From Aphodoplasma sp045626925 (GTDB lineage: Bacteria > Bacillota > Clostridia > UBA1381 > UMGS1253): a DNA stretch of 64,000 bases. Position numbers and translations under genes: made by a program. The DNA is taken from the NCBI GenBank assembly GCA_045626925.1, contig JAZUQZ010000027.1, forward strand, positions 1 to 64,000, written 5' to 3'. Under the pieces are notes generated by a model that ran no database searches, was not told the DNA's origin, and was given only the letters and a program-made list of their open reading frames with translations. This document shows positions 30,771 through 39,528 of this stretch, piece by piece; position 1 is the stretch's first letter, and each line of letters starts with the position of its first letter.

Positions 30771-32101
30771 ATCTCTTCTCCTATCAAATCATACTCCTGG
30801 GCACATAGCACCCTTACTTTTACAAACTCGCCACACGCAACCTCGCGTGCTGCCCCAAAATATACCATAGAGTCAACATCAATGCTATCGCCACAACTGC
30901 GGCCTATATATAAACAGTTTTCTTCATCAAAACCGTCGCATATTACTGTAAGCACATTTCCAACGCGCTCTTCATTTTTTTCAAGTGAAATCTCCTGTGC
31001 TATCGCCATAAGCTTGTCTTTGCGCCTGTTTTTTGTGCGCTCATCAACCTGTTTATCAAGCTTTGAAGCAGGTGTGTTTTCCTCTTTGGAATATGTAAAC
31101 ACACCCACACGGTCAAGACGAGTCCGACTTATAAAATCACAAAGCTCACAAAAATCGCTCCTCGTCTCTCCGGGAAAACCGACAATAAGAGATGTGCGTA
31201 TGATTGCATCACTCATTTTTGAGCGTATTTTTTTTATAAGCTGTTCAATTTGCGCCCTACTTGTTTTTCTTCCCATACGCTTTAACACATTGTCGTTTAT
31301 ATGCTGAATCGGTATGTCAAAATAATGAAGAATTTTTTCATTTGATGATATAATATCTATAAGCTCGTCAGTTATACCCTCCGGATATGAATAATGAATC
31401 CTGATCCACTTTATCTCGTCAATTTCGCAAAGACGCAAAAGCAATTTGCCAAGCATATAACTGCCATAAATATCCTTGCCATAGCAAGTCGTATCCTGCG
31501 CTATAAGTATAAGCTCCTTTGTACCTGATTTTGCAAGCTCACAAGCCTCATCTACTATGTCCTCAATCGTCCGCGAGCGATATTTCCCGCGCAGTGAAGG
31601 AATTACACAATATGTGCACTTATTGTCACAGCCTTCGGCAATTTTTAAATATGCACTATGCTTTTTATTTGTAAGTATACGCGGCATAGCTGCAAGGTCA
31701 AACGCCTCACTGTGACCATAAAGGCACACCTTTTCGCCACAAAGCGAACGCTCTATAATATCACATATTTTTACAAAATCTCCCGTACCGCATATAGCGT
31801 CAACCTCGGGTAGCTCAAGTTTTATATCCTCATGATAGCGCTCTGCAAGGCACCCCGTCACAACGAGCAGTTTGCAATTGCCCTCGTCTTTATAACGCGC
31901 CATATCAAGTATTGTGTTTATAGATTCTTCTTTTGCGTCACCAATAAACGCACAAGTATTTATAATTATAATATCGGCCATCTCAGGCAAGGAAACAAAC
32001 TCGTACCCTTTTTGTGCAAGAAAGCCGAGCATATTTTCAGTATCGACCAGGTTCTTCGCACAACCAAGCGATGCAACAGCTATTTTATACTTCACCATCA
32101 T
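30767..32101 (-). CDS. rimO: Ribosomal protein S12 methylthiotransferase RimO
   Basis: About 444 residues. N-terminal UPF0004 domain ASLGCAKNLVDTENML, radical SAM motif GCDNKCTYCVIPSLRGKYRSR (Cys-x3-Cys-x2-Cys), and C-terminal TRAM domain. Methylthiolates an Asp of S12. GGAAGG site; either of two adjacent ATGs (32101 or 32098). The start lies inside the last codons of recX (14-17 base overlap in another frame). Confidence 0.95.
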   Translation of the reverse strand: MMVKYKIAVASLGCAKNLVDTENMLGFLAQKGYEFVSLPEMADIIIINTCAFIGDAKEESINTILDMARYKDEGNCKLLVVTGCLAERYHEDIKLELPEVDAICGTGDFVKICDIIERSLCGEKVCLYGHSEAFDLAAMPRILTNKKHSAYLKIAEGCDNKCTYCVIPSLRGKYRSRTIEDIVDEACELAKSGTKELILIAQDTTCYGKDIYGSYMLGKLLLRLCEIDEIKWIRIHYSYPEGITDELIDIISSNEKILHYFDIPIQHINDNVLKRMGRKTSRAQIEQLIKKIRSKMSDAIIRTSLIVGFPGETRSDFCELCDFISRTRLDRVGVFTYSKEENTPASKLDKQVDERTKNRRKDKLMAIAQEISLEKNEERVGNVLTVICDGFDEENCLYIGRSCGDSIDVDSMVYFGAAREVACGEFVKVRVLCAQEYDLIGEEI

Positions 32102-32579
32102 CGTCCTTCCCAAATTCAAAATCCTCTTTTATAGCGGATATTGCATTTTTTATATCAGAAAACTCATAGCCTTTTATAATAAAATGCCTGATAGTTTTTT
32201 CAATATTTTTTCTGTCAAAATCGCCACCAAGCTTTTTACACACAAGCTCCTCTAACCAATCCGACTCACTAAAATCAAATTCGCAAATAATATCCTCTAT
32301 GACAAACTGGTCAATGCCTTTATACAAAAGCGCCTGTTTTATACGCCTTATGCCATATTTTTTTGAGGATATGTTGCTTAAAATATAAGTACGCGCATAT
32401 TCTTTATCATTTAAAAAACCATATTCCTTTGCCCACTCACAGACCGCATTTGACACTTGTTCATCAAAGCCTGCCCGCAAAAGCTTATCACAAAGCTCCT
32501 TTTCGGTATGCATGCGACGCGACAATATGTTAAGCGTTTTATTTTTAGCCTTATCAAACTCGATGCTTATATCGTCCAC
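32085..32579 (-). CDS. recX: Regulatory protein RecX
   Basis: 164 residues, three-helix repeats: LNILSRRMHTEKELCDKL, YGFLNDKEYARTYI, KKYGIRRIKQALLYKGI. Modulates RecA filament growth. GTG at 32579 is correctly spaced from GGAGGG; the GTG two codons earlier is too close. Overlaps rimO. Confidence 0.9.
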   Translation of the reverse strand: MDDISIEFDKAKNKTLNILSRRMHTEKELCDKLLRAGFDEQVSNAVCEWAKEYGFLNDKEYARTYILSNISSKKYGIRRIKQALLYKGIDQFVIEDIICEFDFSESDWLEELVCKKLGGDFDRKNIEKTIRHFIIKGYEFSDIKNAISAIKEDFEFGKDDDGEV

Positions 32580-32756
32580 GCACACACCCTCCTGTTTCTT
32601 TGATTTTTAATTAAACTATATATTATTATTTTATACCTTTAGCGCACTTTTTGCAATATGAAATTGAAATTATGCCCAATTTAAATAAAATTAACTTGTT
32701 TTAATAATTATATTATGCTACACTATATTTGTAAAACGAGAGATTGGAGAATGAAT

Positions 32757-32936
32757 ATGGGAAAAGCAAACTGTGACGATTGTATAAATTATACATATGA
32801 CGATGATTATGAATGCTATACTTGCCTTATGGACCTTGATGAAGATGAAATGCTACACTTTATAAACGGTTCATTTTTTGAGTGTCCATATTACCGCATG
32901 GGCGATGATTATACAATAGTAAGAAAGCAAAACTAA
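32757..32936 (+). CDS. Small Cys-rich acidic protein (DUF6472-like)
   Basis: 59 residues from ATG 32757 (TTGGAGA). GKANCDDCINYTYDDDYECY with C..C then TC, and later FECPYY: four to five cysteines in a CxxC..C..C..CPYY arrangement that suggests a small metal-binding fold. Conserved in Clostridia to my knowledge (DUF6472 type) but without known function. Stands alone between recX (minus) and cwlD (plus). Confidence 0.75.
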   Translation: MGKANCDDCINYTYDDDYECYTCLMDLDEDEMLHFINGSFFECPYYRMGDDYTIVRKQN

Positions 32937-33046
32937 TAAATGCTAAAATATAATTTTACGGGCTATCCTTTGATAGCTCTTTTTTATATTTCAAAGGAAA
33001 ATAACCTTATTTGTTTGCATAAATATAGAACGGGAGGTGAAAACAC

Positions 33047-33769
33047 TTGATTGTGTTTTTAAAAAAAAGCAGTGTTTTCTTGCTTTGTATAATTTTTTTA
33101 TGTGCCATGACTATTGTTGGTCTTGCGCTCGGCACTATATCCGCTCCGACCTCTGAAAATGCATCATTTGGCAAAGTTGTTATCATTGATGCCGGTCACG
33201 GCGAGCCAGATGGCGGTGCTGTTGGAGGTGATGGCACAAACGAGTCGGGGCTAAATTTAAAGGTTGCACAAAAGCTTAATAATTTGCTTTTGCAGGCCGA
33301 TATAAAAACAGTTATGACACGCACAACCGAGCAAGGCATTCACGATGCAGAAGCAAAAACTATTGCTCAAATGAAACGCAGTGATATGAAAAAGCGGCGC
33401 GAAATACAACAAAGTATGGGGGCAGATATTTTTTGCAGTATACATATGAACCAATTTTCACAATCAAAATATTATGGTGCCCAGGTCGTTTATGATAGTA
33501 AGAACGAAAATTCGAAACCACTTGCAGATTCTATCCAAGCCGCTCTCAAAGAATATGTAGACCCCACAAACAACCGTCAAGCGATGAAGTCTGACGGAAG
33601 CATATACCTTTTAAAAAATGCACCTATTACATCTGTTATTGTCGAATGCGGGTTTTTATCAAATCCAGACGAGCTTGAAAATCTTAAGACAGACGAATAT
33701 CAATCAAAAATTGCGTATGCAATTTTTAAAGGCATAGAAGATTATTATAAATCTATAGCCTTGCAATAA
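33047..33769 (+). CDS. cwlD: N-acetylmuramoyl-L-alanine amidase CwlD
   Basis: 240 residues, TTG start behind GGGAGGTG. N-terminal signal anchor (about 8-30), Amidase_3 domain with VVIIDAGHGEPDGGAVG (zinc His), NESGLNLKVAQKL (Glu), CSIHMNQF (His) and VIVECGFLSNPDE (catalytic Glu). Needed for muramic-delta-lactam in the spore cortex. Confidence 0.92.
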   Translation: MIVFLKKSSVFLLCIIFLCAMTIVGLALGTISAPTSENASFGKVVIIDAGHGEPDGGAVGGDGTNESGLNLKVAQKLNNLLLQADIKTVMTRTTEQGIHDAEAKTIAQMKRSDMKKRREIQQSMGADIFCSIHMNQFSQSKYYGAQVVYDSKNENSKPLADSIQAALKEYVDPTNNRQAMKSDGSIYLLKNAPITSVIVECGFLSNPDELENLKTDEYQSKIAYAIFKGIEDYYKSIALQ

Positions 33770-33873
33770 TTTTTATAGGAACTTTTTTGTGTGCTTTTTC
33801 GTCAATATAAGTGTTCGGCATAGAACATTAAAAATAGCAAACTATATTTTATTTCCCCTAAAAAATCTTCCCC

Positions 33874-33905
33874 GTTAAAGAGTCTGTCCACACAGGCTCT
33901 TTAAC
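33874..33905 (+). terminator. Hairpin after cwlD, probable terminator
   Basis: Fourteen-base stem GTTAAAGAGTCTGT/ACAGGCTCTTTAAC with one G-T pair and loop CCAC; followed by ATTTATAT instead of a clear T run. Confidence 0.55.
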
Positions 33906-33922
33906 ATTTATATAATGACCTA

Positions 33923-33952
33923 TTGAAAATACGCCATAATATGTGATATAAT
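33923..33952 (+). promoter_or_regulatory. Promoter of the pseudouridine synthase gene
   Basis: TTGAAA (33923-33928), 18-base spacer, TATAAT (33947-33952), 21 bases before the GTG start. Confidence 0.65.
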
Positions 33953-33973
33953 AAGCGCAAAAGAGGTGATACG

Positions 33974-34933
33974 GTGAGAACAGTTACAATAGGTGAAAAC
34001 GATGCAAATCAAAGACTCGATAAATTTATGACAAAATTTTTCGTATCTATGCCCCAAAGCCTTTTATATAAATATCTGCGCAAAAAGTGTGTGCGTGTAA
34101 ACGGAAAGCACACAGATGGCAGTTATAAGCTTTCTTGTGGTGATGTTTTATCCTTTTACATAAAAGACGAGTTTTTTAATATACCAAATGCAGCAGATTC
34201 GTATAAAAACATTACGCCAAATCTTGATATAGTATATGAAGACGAAAACATACTTCTTGTAAACAAGCCCGAAGGACTTGTGGTACACGACGATGAAACA
34301 AATACGCCGAATACACTCATTGCCCATATAAGTGCATATCTTTATAAAAAGGGAGAATACAAGCCCGAAGATGAAAATACTTTTGCGCCTGCTTTGTGCA
34401 ACCGCCTTGACAGAAATACACAAGGAATTGTTATTGCGGCAAAAAATGCTGAGTCACTTCGCATATTAAATCAAAAAATTAAAGACCGCGAATTGCACAA
34501 ATATTACTTGTGTCTTGCTTTTGGAAAATTTGAAAAGAAAAACGACGAACAGAGCGCATATCTTTTAAAAGATGAAAACAAAAAACAAGTCAGCATCTTC
34601 TCATCCCCAAAACAAGGCGCAAAAGCAATTGTCACAAAATATAAAGTCCTTGACTATCACGATGGAATAAGTCTTGTCGAGGTGGAGCTTATAACAGGGC
34701 GCACACACCAGATACGCGCGCATCTTGCATATCTTACGCATCCGCTTGTCGGAGATGGAAAATATGGCAAAAACATTGATAATAAGCGTGTCGGCAGGAC
34801 TCATCAGGCGCTTTGTGCTTATAAACTGAAATTTGATTTTTCAACAGATGGGGGTATACTTTCCTATCTTGATAAAAAGGTATTCAGTATAAAAAATATT
34901 GATTTTATAAATGATTTTGGATTTAATGTTTAA
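33974..34933 (+). CDS. RluA-family pseudouridine synthase (RluC/RluD type)
   Basis: 319 residues, GTG start behind AGAGGTGAT. N-terminal S4 RNA-binding domain (about 12-70, QRLDKFMTKFF and CVRVNGKHT) and catalytic domain with DENILLVNKPEGLVVH, CNRLDRNTQGIVI (catalytic Asp) and ELITGRTHQIRAHLA. Modifies 23S rRNA uridines; which sites is not clear. Confidence 0.93.
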   Translation: MRTVTIGENDANQRLDKFMTKFFVSMPQSLLYKYLRKKCVRVNGKHTDGSYKLSCGDVLSFYIKDEFFNIPNAADSYKNITPNLDIVYEDENILLVNKPEGLVVHDDETNTPNTLIAHISAYLYKKGEYKPEDENTFAPALCNRLDRNTQGIVIAAKNAESLRILNQKIKDRELHKYYLCLAFGKFEKKNDEQSAYLLKDENKKQVSIFSSPKQGAKAIVTKYKVLDYHDGISLVEVELITGRTHQIRAHLAYLTHPLVGDGKYGKNIDNKRVGRTHQALCAYKLKFDFSTDGGILSYLDKKVFSIKNIDFINDFGFNV

Positions 34934-34938
34934 AATTA

Positions 34939-34970
34939 AAAAATCCGTGCCAACCGGCACGGATTTTGTT
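34939..34970. terminator. Bidirectional terminator
   Basis: AAAATCCGTGCC/GGCACGGATTTT perfect stem with loop AACC between converging genes. Confidence 0.88.
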
Positions 34971-34995
34971 ATGGCCAAAACCATTTGTTTGATTA

Positions 34996-35430
34996 TTACT
35001 CCTCACAATCGCAATCACAATCGCAATCTTCATCACAATCGCAATCACACGAAAAATCAAGCTCGATTTCCTTGTTGCAGTTTGGACATATAATAGGTGC
35101 ATCTTCGTCATCAAAGAAATCCTCATCTATGCAAATTATATCGCCACAGTTTGGACACTCAATTTCAAAACAGTCCATATCGTCACAATCACAGTCGCAA
35201 TCTTCATCGTCATAAATAATTTCTTCTACTTCACCCAAATCCTCATCAATAGCATCAACCTGCTCACAAAGGTCGTTATGGTCCTCTGCCAAATCGCAAA
35301 TCGAATCTGCCATTTCATCTAAAACCTCAACAATTTTCTTTAAAAGCTTGCCTTCATCAGTCTTCTCATTAATATCAAGACCATCAGCATAACCCTTTAA
35401 GTACGAAACCTTCTTTATCAATTCCTCCAT
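34996..35430 (-). CDS. Acidic coiled-coil and zinc-ribbon protein with Cys-Asp tail (CD1247-like)
   Basis: 144 residues. N-terminal helical CD1247-type domain (MEELIKKVSYLKGYADGLDI), an acidic middle, a Cys-x2-Cys..Cys-x2-Cys zinc ribbon (CPNCGDIICI and CPNCNKEIEL) and stretches of alternating Cys and Asp (DCDCDCDD in the middle, CDCDCD.DCDCDCDCEE at the end). The tail DNA is a near-perfect TCACAATCGCAA-type repeat. Function unknown; metal binding is likely. Upstream neighbour is efp. Confidence 0.85.
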   Translation of the reverse strand: MEELIKKVSYLKGYADGLDINEKTDEGKLLKKIVEVLDEMADSICDLAEDHNDLCEQVDAIDEDLGEVEEIIYDDEDCDCDCDDMDCFEIECPNCGDIICIDEDFFDDEDAPIICPNCNKEIELDFSCDCDCDEDCDCDCDCEE

Positions 35431-35523
35431 AATAACACTCCGTTCCGATACAAAACCAAGTGGCTGTATCTTTTTATTTTTTATGTCGGGATTAAATAAG
35501 CTCCCGCAAGGCTATTGTAACCA

Positions 35524-36081
35524 TTAAACGCGTTCCATATACTCCCCTGTACGCGTATCCACTCTTATCATATCACCCTGATTTACAAAAAGCGGCACAA
35601 ATATTGTTGCACCTGTTTCAACAGTTGCCGGCTTTGTAACATTTGTAGCTGTGTCGCCTTTGACACCCGGCTCTGTTTCAACAATCTCAAGCTCTACAAA
35701 TGTAGGTGGCTCAACACCAAAAACACTGCCCTTGTATGAAAGAACCTTTACCATCATATTTTCTTTTACGAACTTTAACGCATCACCAAGTTGGTCAGCA
35801 TTAAGCGGCATAAGCTCAAAGCTTTCCTGGTCCATAAAGTAATACAAATCGCCATCAGAATACGAATACTCCATATCTTTACGATCAATATGAGCCTTTG
35901 GCATCTTTTCTGTTGGGCGGAATGTTCTTTCTACAACACCGCCTGTAATAACATTCTTAAGCTTTGTTCTGACAAAAGCTGCACCCTTGCCCGGCTTAAC
36001 ATGTTGGAACTCTACAACCTGAAATACATTTCCCTCAAGTTCAAAAGTAACACCATTTCTAAATTCCCCTGCTGATATCAT
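35524..36081 (-). CDS. efp: Elongation factor P
   Basis: 185 residues, three beta-barrel domains. VVEFQHVKPGKGAAFVRTKLKN has the tip-loop Lys32; end FVNQGDMIRVDTRTGEYMERV is typical. Relieves ribosome stalling at polyproline. GGAGGTATAAACCA before ATG. Confidence 0.97.
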   Translation of the reverse strand: MISAGEFRNGVTFELEGNVFQVVEFQHVKPGKGAAFVRTKLKNVITGGVVERTFRPTEKMPKAHIDRKDMEYSYSDGDLYYFMDQESFELMPLNADQLGDALKFVKENMMVKVLSYKGSVFGVEPPTFVELEIVETEPGVKGDTATNVTKPATVETGATIFVPLFVNQGDMIRVDTRTGEYMERV

Positions 36082-36267
36082 TGGTTTATACCTCCAAATA
36101 ACTTAATTTCAAAAAAATTACATCTTATAATGCATATAACTTTTCCTTTATATATTGTATATGAAAATTCATAAAAACACAAGTCTTTTTTTAATATTGG
36201 TTAAAAATTTTTCCTTATACAGAAAATTTTTCTCTTTAAAGAATAAATCATTAGTAGAAATCAAATT

Positions 36268-37038
36268 CTATTTACCGCTCTTTATTCCCAAAAAATCCTT
36301 TTTATACTGCATTGGAAACATGCCCGTTTTTTTCTTAAACACGCGCGAAAAATAGTTGTAGTTATTAAAGCCGACGCTTTCGGCAAGCTCATAAAAATTC
36401 ATTTCCCTTAATATCATCTGCTGTTTTGCTGCATCTATGCGCGATGAAATAATATAATCCGATATCGTTTTGCCGGTTTCTTTATGAAAAAGCGCGCTGC
36501 AATATTGTGGCGCAAGATGGACCAGATTTGCAACCTCTTCTAATGTGATTTTTTCACTCAAATGCTCATGAATATACTCTTTTATCTGCTTTATATATGG
36601 GTTTGCCTGTTCAATTTGTGACTCAATAAGACTATGATATATGTACGAAAAAAGAGAAATACACATCTCATTTTTATACACAGTTGTGTTTTGCCACTCT
36701 TTATTAAAAAGCGTTAACATATAAACTGTATCAGAAGTTATGCAATTTGGTAAATGACCATCAAATTCGGGTACAAATCCATCATCAAGCTTTATATTAA
36801 AGCTTGCATAACGGGCACGCTCATCAATTCCTATTCGCTCACGAACCGAACCGGGCGGGAACAAAATTGCATCACCGGATGAAAGAATTACCTCTTTATC
36901 ATTATAACGATAAAGCATTTTGCCGGATATCAGACATGTTAAATCCATATACGGTATTCTATTTCTAATTATATCTTTTGACTGTACATAATCATTTATT
37001 GAAAATGATAAAAGCTTTGGATTTAAAGACGAAAACAA
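36268..37038 (-). CDS. AraC-family transcriptional regulator
   Basis: 256 residues. N-terminal cupin effector domain (about 20-90, AILFPPGSVRERIG) and C-terminal pair of HTH motifs (about 150-248, ITLEEVANLVHLAPQYCSAL and FYELAESVGFNNYNYFSRVF). TTG start with AAGGATGTG. Divergent from the isomerase/oxidoreductase pair at 37186-39011, which it presumably controls. Confidence 0.9.
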   Translation of the reverse strand: MFSSLNPKLLSFSINDYVQSKDIIRNRIPYMDLTCLISGKMLYRYNDKEVILSSGDAILFPPGSVRERIGIDERARYASFNIKLDDGFVPEFDGHLPNCITSDTVYMLTLFNKEWQNTTVYKNEMCISLFSYIYHSLIESQIEQANPYIKQIKEYIHEHLSEKITLEEVANLVHLAPQYCSALFHKETGKTISDYIISSRIDAAKQQMILREMNFYELAESVGFNNYNYFSRVFKKKTGMFPMQYKKDFLGIKSGK

Positions 37039-37185
37039 TATATCACATCCTTAAAATAATGTAAATTTTTTTGTTTTTTTGTTAATTTAATTCATTTATT
37101 TTCAAGCGAAAAAGCAGTACAATTTGTGTATAAGTAATTTTATCAAAAAAAATAAAAAAAGTCAATATTAAAAGGAGTGAAAGAA

Positions 37186-37938
37186 ATGATTAAAGTAGGC
37201 GTAGCAGATTATGGCCTTTTTGTATGGGACGGTGAGTTTTATGATTATGAAGACCGCGTCGATATGGTGCACGCATTAGGCTATGATGGTATTGAAAGAC
37301 TTCCGGCATCAAATCCGGGTGATGCAATTTCTCGTGCAGCAATGCTTAAGAAAAAGGGTTTGGGCTTTGGCACATGCAAGAGCACGCTTGTAGAAGAATC
37401 TATAAAATGGACGGCGGCACTTGGTGGCGAATATATTTGGGCAGATATTATGAAAACACCGGAGTTTGATACTTACTGCAGAAGAGTAAATACTTTGATT
37501 GAAACATGTGAAAAGTATCAAATTCGTGTTGGTGTTCACAATCATCTTGAGCAAACAGTCGAGACCCAAGAGCAGCTTGAAACATTTTTGCAAAGATGTC
37601 CAAAAGCAGGCATAATACTTGATACAGGTCATCTTTTTGCAGCAGGCGGCGACCCGGTTTACATCGCTGAAAAATATTTTGATCGTCTTTGTGCTGTACA
37701 TATGAAAAATCGTCAGACAAGCGATACTCCGAACGCAGAACATTCGTGGGAACGCGGATATTTTTGTGGACTTGCACAGGGTGATATAATAGTTCCAAAC
37801 AAAGAAGTGCTTGATGTTCTTATTAAAAAGGGATACGATAAATGGGTGTTTATTGAGCACGATGAGCACAAACAAGACCCAAAAATTGATTTGAAAAACA
37901 GCTATGATAAGCTTGTAGAATGGGGGATTAGAAAATGA
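37186..37938 (+). CDS. Sugar phosphate isomerase/epimerase family TIM barrel
   Basis: 250 residues from ATG 37186 (AAAGGAG). AP-endonuclease-2-like TIM barrel with metal ligands in VGVHNHLEQTVETQEQ, GIILDTGHLFAAGG, CAVHMKNRQT and WVFIEHDEH. Family members isomerise or epimerise ketoses or act in inositol-type breakdown. ATGA overlap with the next gene. Substrate unknown. Confidence 0.9.
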   Translation: MIKVGVADYGLFVWDGEFYDYEDRVDMVHALGYDGIERLPASNPGDAISRAAMLKKKGLGFGTCKSTLVEESIKWTAALGGEYIWADIMKTPEFDTYCRRVNTLIETCEKYQIRVGVHNHLEQTVETQEQLETFLQRCPKAGIILDTGHLFAAGGDPVYIAEKYFDRLCAVHMKNRQTSDTPNAEHSWERGYFCGLAQGDIIVPNKEVLDVLIKKGYDKWVFIEHDEHKQDPKIDLKNSYDKLVEWGIRK

Positions 37939-39011
37939 AAAAAATAAAACTTGCAATGGTAGGCCTTGGAAGAGCCGGCGTTGGTATGCATTTGCCAAAT
38001 CTTATAGACAAAAACAGACTTGAAGAAAAATATGAAATTGTAGCGGTTTGTGATATTGAACCAGATCGTTGCGAAGAAATGAAAGAAAAATATGGTTGCA
38101 GAGTATATTCAAAAATTGAGGACCTTGTAAAAGATAAAGATATCGATATAATCGACATCGCAACTCGTTCGTGTGACCACTTTAAGCATGCAAAGACAGC
38201 TCTTGAGGCTGGCTTTACAGTTCATCTTGAAAAGCCGATAACATTAACCGGCGAGCAGGCAAGGATTCTTTTTGAAATTGCTGAAAGAGATGGCAAAAAA
38301 AGATTGTTTATAAATCACAACCGTCGCTTTGAGGAAAGATTTATGCAAATAAGAAGAATTATTGACTCGGGCATATTAGGTAATGTATATTATGTAAGAC
38401 GCGCGACAGGTTCATACGAAAGGCGTTGTGACTGGCAGACACTTAGTCAATATGGTGGCGGCCAACTTCTAAACTGGGGTCCACATCTTGTTGATCAGGC
38501 ACTACAATTTTGTGGTGGCTCATATAAATCAATGGATGCAAAGCTTTGTCAGGTTGCTGCTGCAGGCGATTGTGAAGACTTTGTAAAGGTTGTATTTACA
38601 GGCGCAAATGATAGAATTGTTGAAATAGAAATCAGTGGTGCGACAGCGCTTCCAACACCAATGTATGTTGTATATGGTTCGAGAGGTACATTGATTGATA
38701 AAGGCGCTACATTCACTATGAAATATCTTCCAAAGGATTTTGTAATGCCGGATATCGTTGCAAGCCCCGACACCCCTGAAGGAGCAAAATTCCATCCACA
38801 ACCCCCACTTCCGTTTATAACAGAAGATGTAAAGTGGGATGACTATATTCCGCTTGATAGGCTTTGGGATTACTTGTATGACGCATATATGCACGGCAAG
38901 GAATATCCAATAAAATCCGAAGAAGCTATCAAAGTTGTTGAAACAATTGAAGAAATCAAAAACAGTACTTCGATTATAAGAACATGTGATAAGATGACAA
39001 AAAGTATCTGA
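37935..39011 (+). CDS. Gfo/Idh/MocA-family oxidoreductase
   Basis: 358 residues. Rossmann start KLAMVGLGRAGVGMHL, EKPITLTGEQAR (catalytic Glu-Lys-Pro) and GGGQLLNWGPHLVDQALQF (catalytic His region). NAD(P)-dependent sugar or cyclitol dehydrogenase. Coupled to the isomerase; both likely serve one sugar-conversion step pair. No transporter or kinase adjoins. Confidence 0.92.
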   Translation: MKKIKLAMVGLGRAGVGMHLPNLIDKNRLEEKYEIVAVCDIEPDRCEEMKEKYGCRVYSKIEDLVKDKDIDIIDIATRSCDHFKHAKTALEAGFTVHLEKPITLTGEQARILFEIAERDGKKRLFINHNRRFEERFMQIRRIIDSGILGNVYYVRRATGSYERRCDWQTLSQYGGGQLLNWGPHLVDQALQFCGGSYKSMDAKLCQVAAAGDCEDFVKVVFTGANDRIVEIEISGATALPTPMYVVYGSRGTLIDKGATFTMKYLPKDFVMPDIVASPDTPEGAKFHPQPPLPFITEDVKWDDYIPLDRLWDYLYDAYMHGKEYPIKSEEAIKVVETIEEIKNSTSIIRTCDKMTKSI

Positions 39012-39065
39012 TTACATAAGGAAGCATAGTCTTTGAAGTCGTATTTTTAAAGGTTGACACTTTAC

Positions 39066-39105
39066 AAAAAGGTCCGTAATACCAGTGTATTACGGACCTT
39101 TTTTA
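39066..39105. terminator. Bidirectional terminator
   Basis: AAAAGGTCCGTAATAC/GTATTACGGACCTTTT perfect stem with loop CAGT and T run, between the oxidoreductase (+) and a small gene (-). Confidence 0.9.
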
Positions 39106-39116
39106 TTTGTATTTAA

Positions 39117-39287
39117 TTACATTTTTGATAAATCAATTCCTGTTTTTGGGAACCACTCCAAAAATGGTCCTACATTATCACAGAAAAACCCCTCGGGCCA
39201 ATTTCCCTTTTTATAAATTTCCATACATGTATCAACAAATTCCTTTGATGATATCATTAAAAGCTCAGCGTCACCTATTTTAATCAT
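39117..39287 (-). CDS. Small hypothetical protein
   Basis: 56 residues from ATG 39287 with AAAGGAGTG; longer frame start is less supported. MIKIGDAELLMISSKEFVDT then a Trp/Phe-rich C-terminal half (GNWPEGFFC, FLEWFPKTGIDLSKM). Not recognised. Good ribosome binding site and its own terminator support a real gene. Confidence 0.6.
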   Translation of the reverse strand: MIKIGDAELLMISSKEFVDTCMEIYKKGNWPEGFFCDNVGPFLEWFPKTGIDLSKM

Positions 39288-39415
39288 TAAAAACACTCCT
39301 TTTGGAATTATCATACTACTCTAATTATAAATAAAATCTGTTTTTATGCATTTAGAAAATTTGCTCATTCTTTTGTATAAAATTGACTTATTTAATTTTA
39401 GTGATAGTTATTTAC

Positions 39416-39444
39416 TTGAATTAACAATTTTTATATGATAAAAT
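39416..39444 (+). promoter_or_regulatory. Promoter upstream of the NifX-like gene
   Basis: TTGAAT (39416-39421), 17-base spacer, TAAAAT (39439-39444). Confidence 0.6.
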
Positions 39445-39469
39445 GATATTAAACGGAGAAGATTCTGAT

Positions 39470-39496
39470 ATGAAATTGCCTGTTAAGGACGGTTAG
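39470..39496 (+). CDS. Possible eight-codon leader peptide MKLPVKDG
   Basis: ATG at 39470 has ACGGAGAAG at proper distance and runs eight codons to a TAG. It begins about 19 bases after the predicted transcription start and ends 32 bases before the NifX-like ATG. It may be a leader peptide or a relic; no attenuator hairpin is evident. Confidence 0.35.
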   Translation: MKLPVKDG

Positions 39497-39528
39497 AAAA
39501 ATTTTTATAATTGAAAGGAAATGATATT

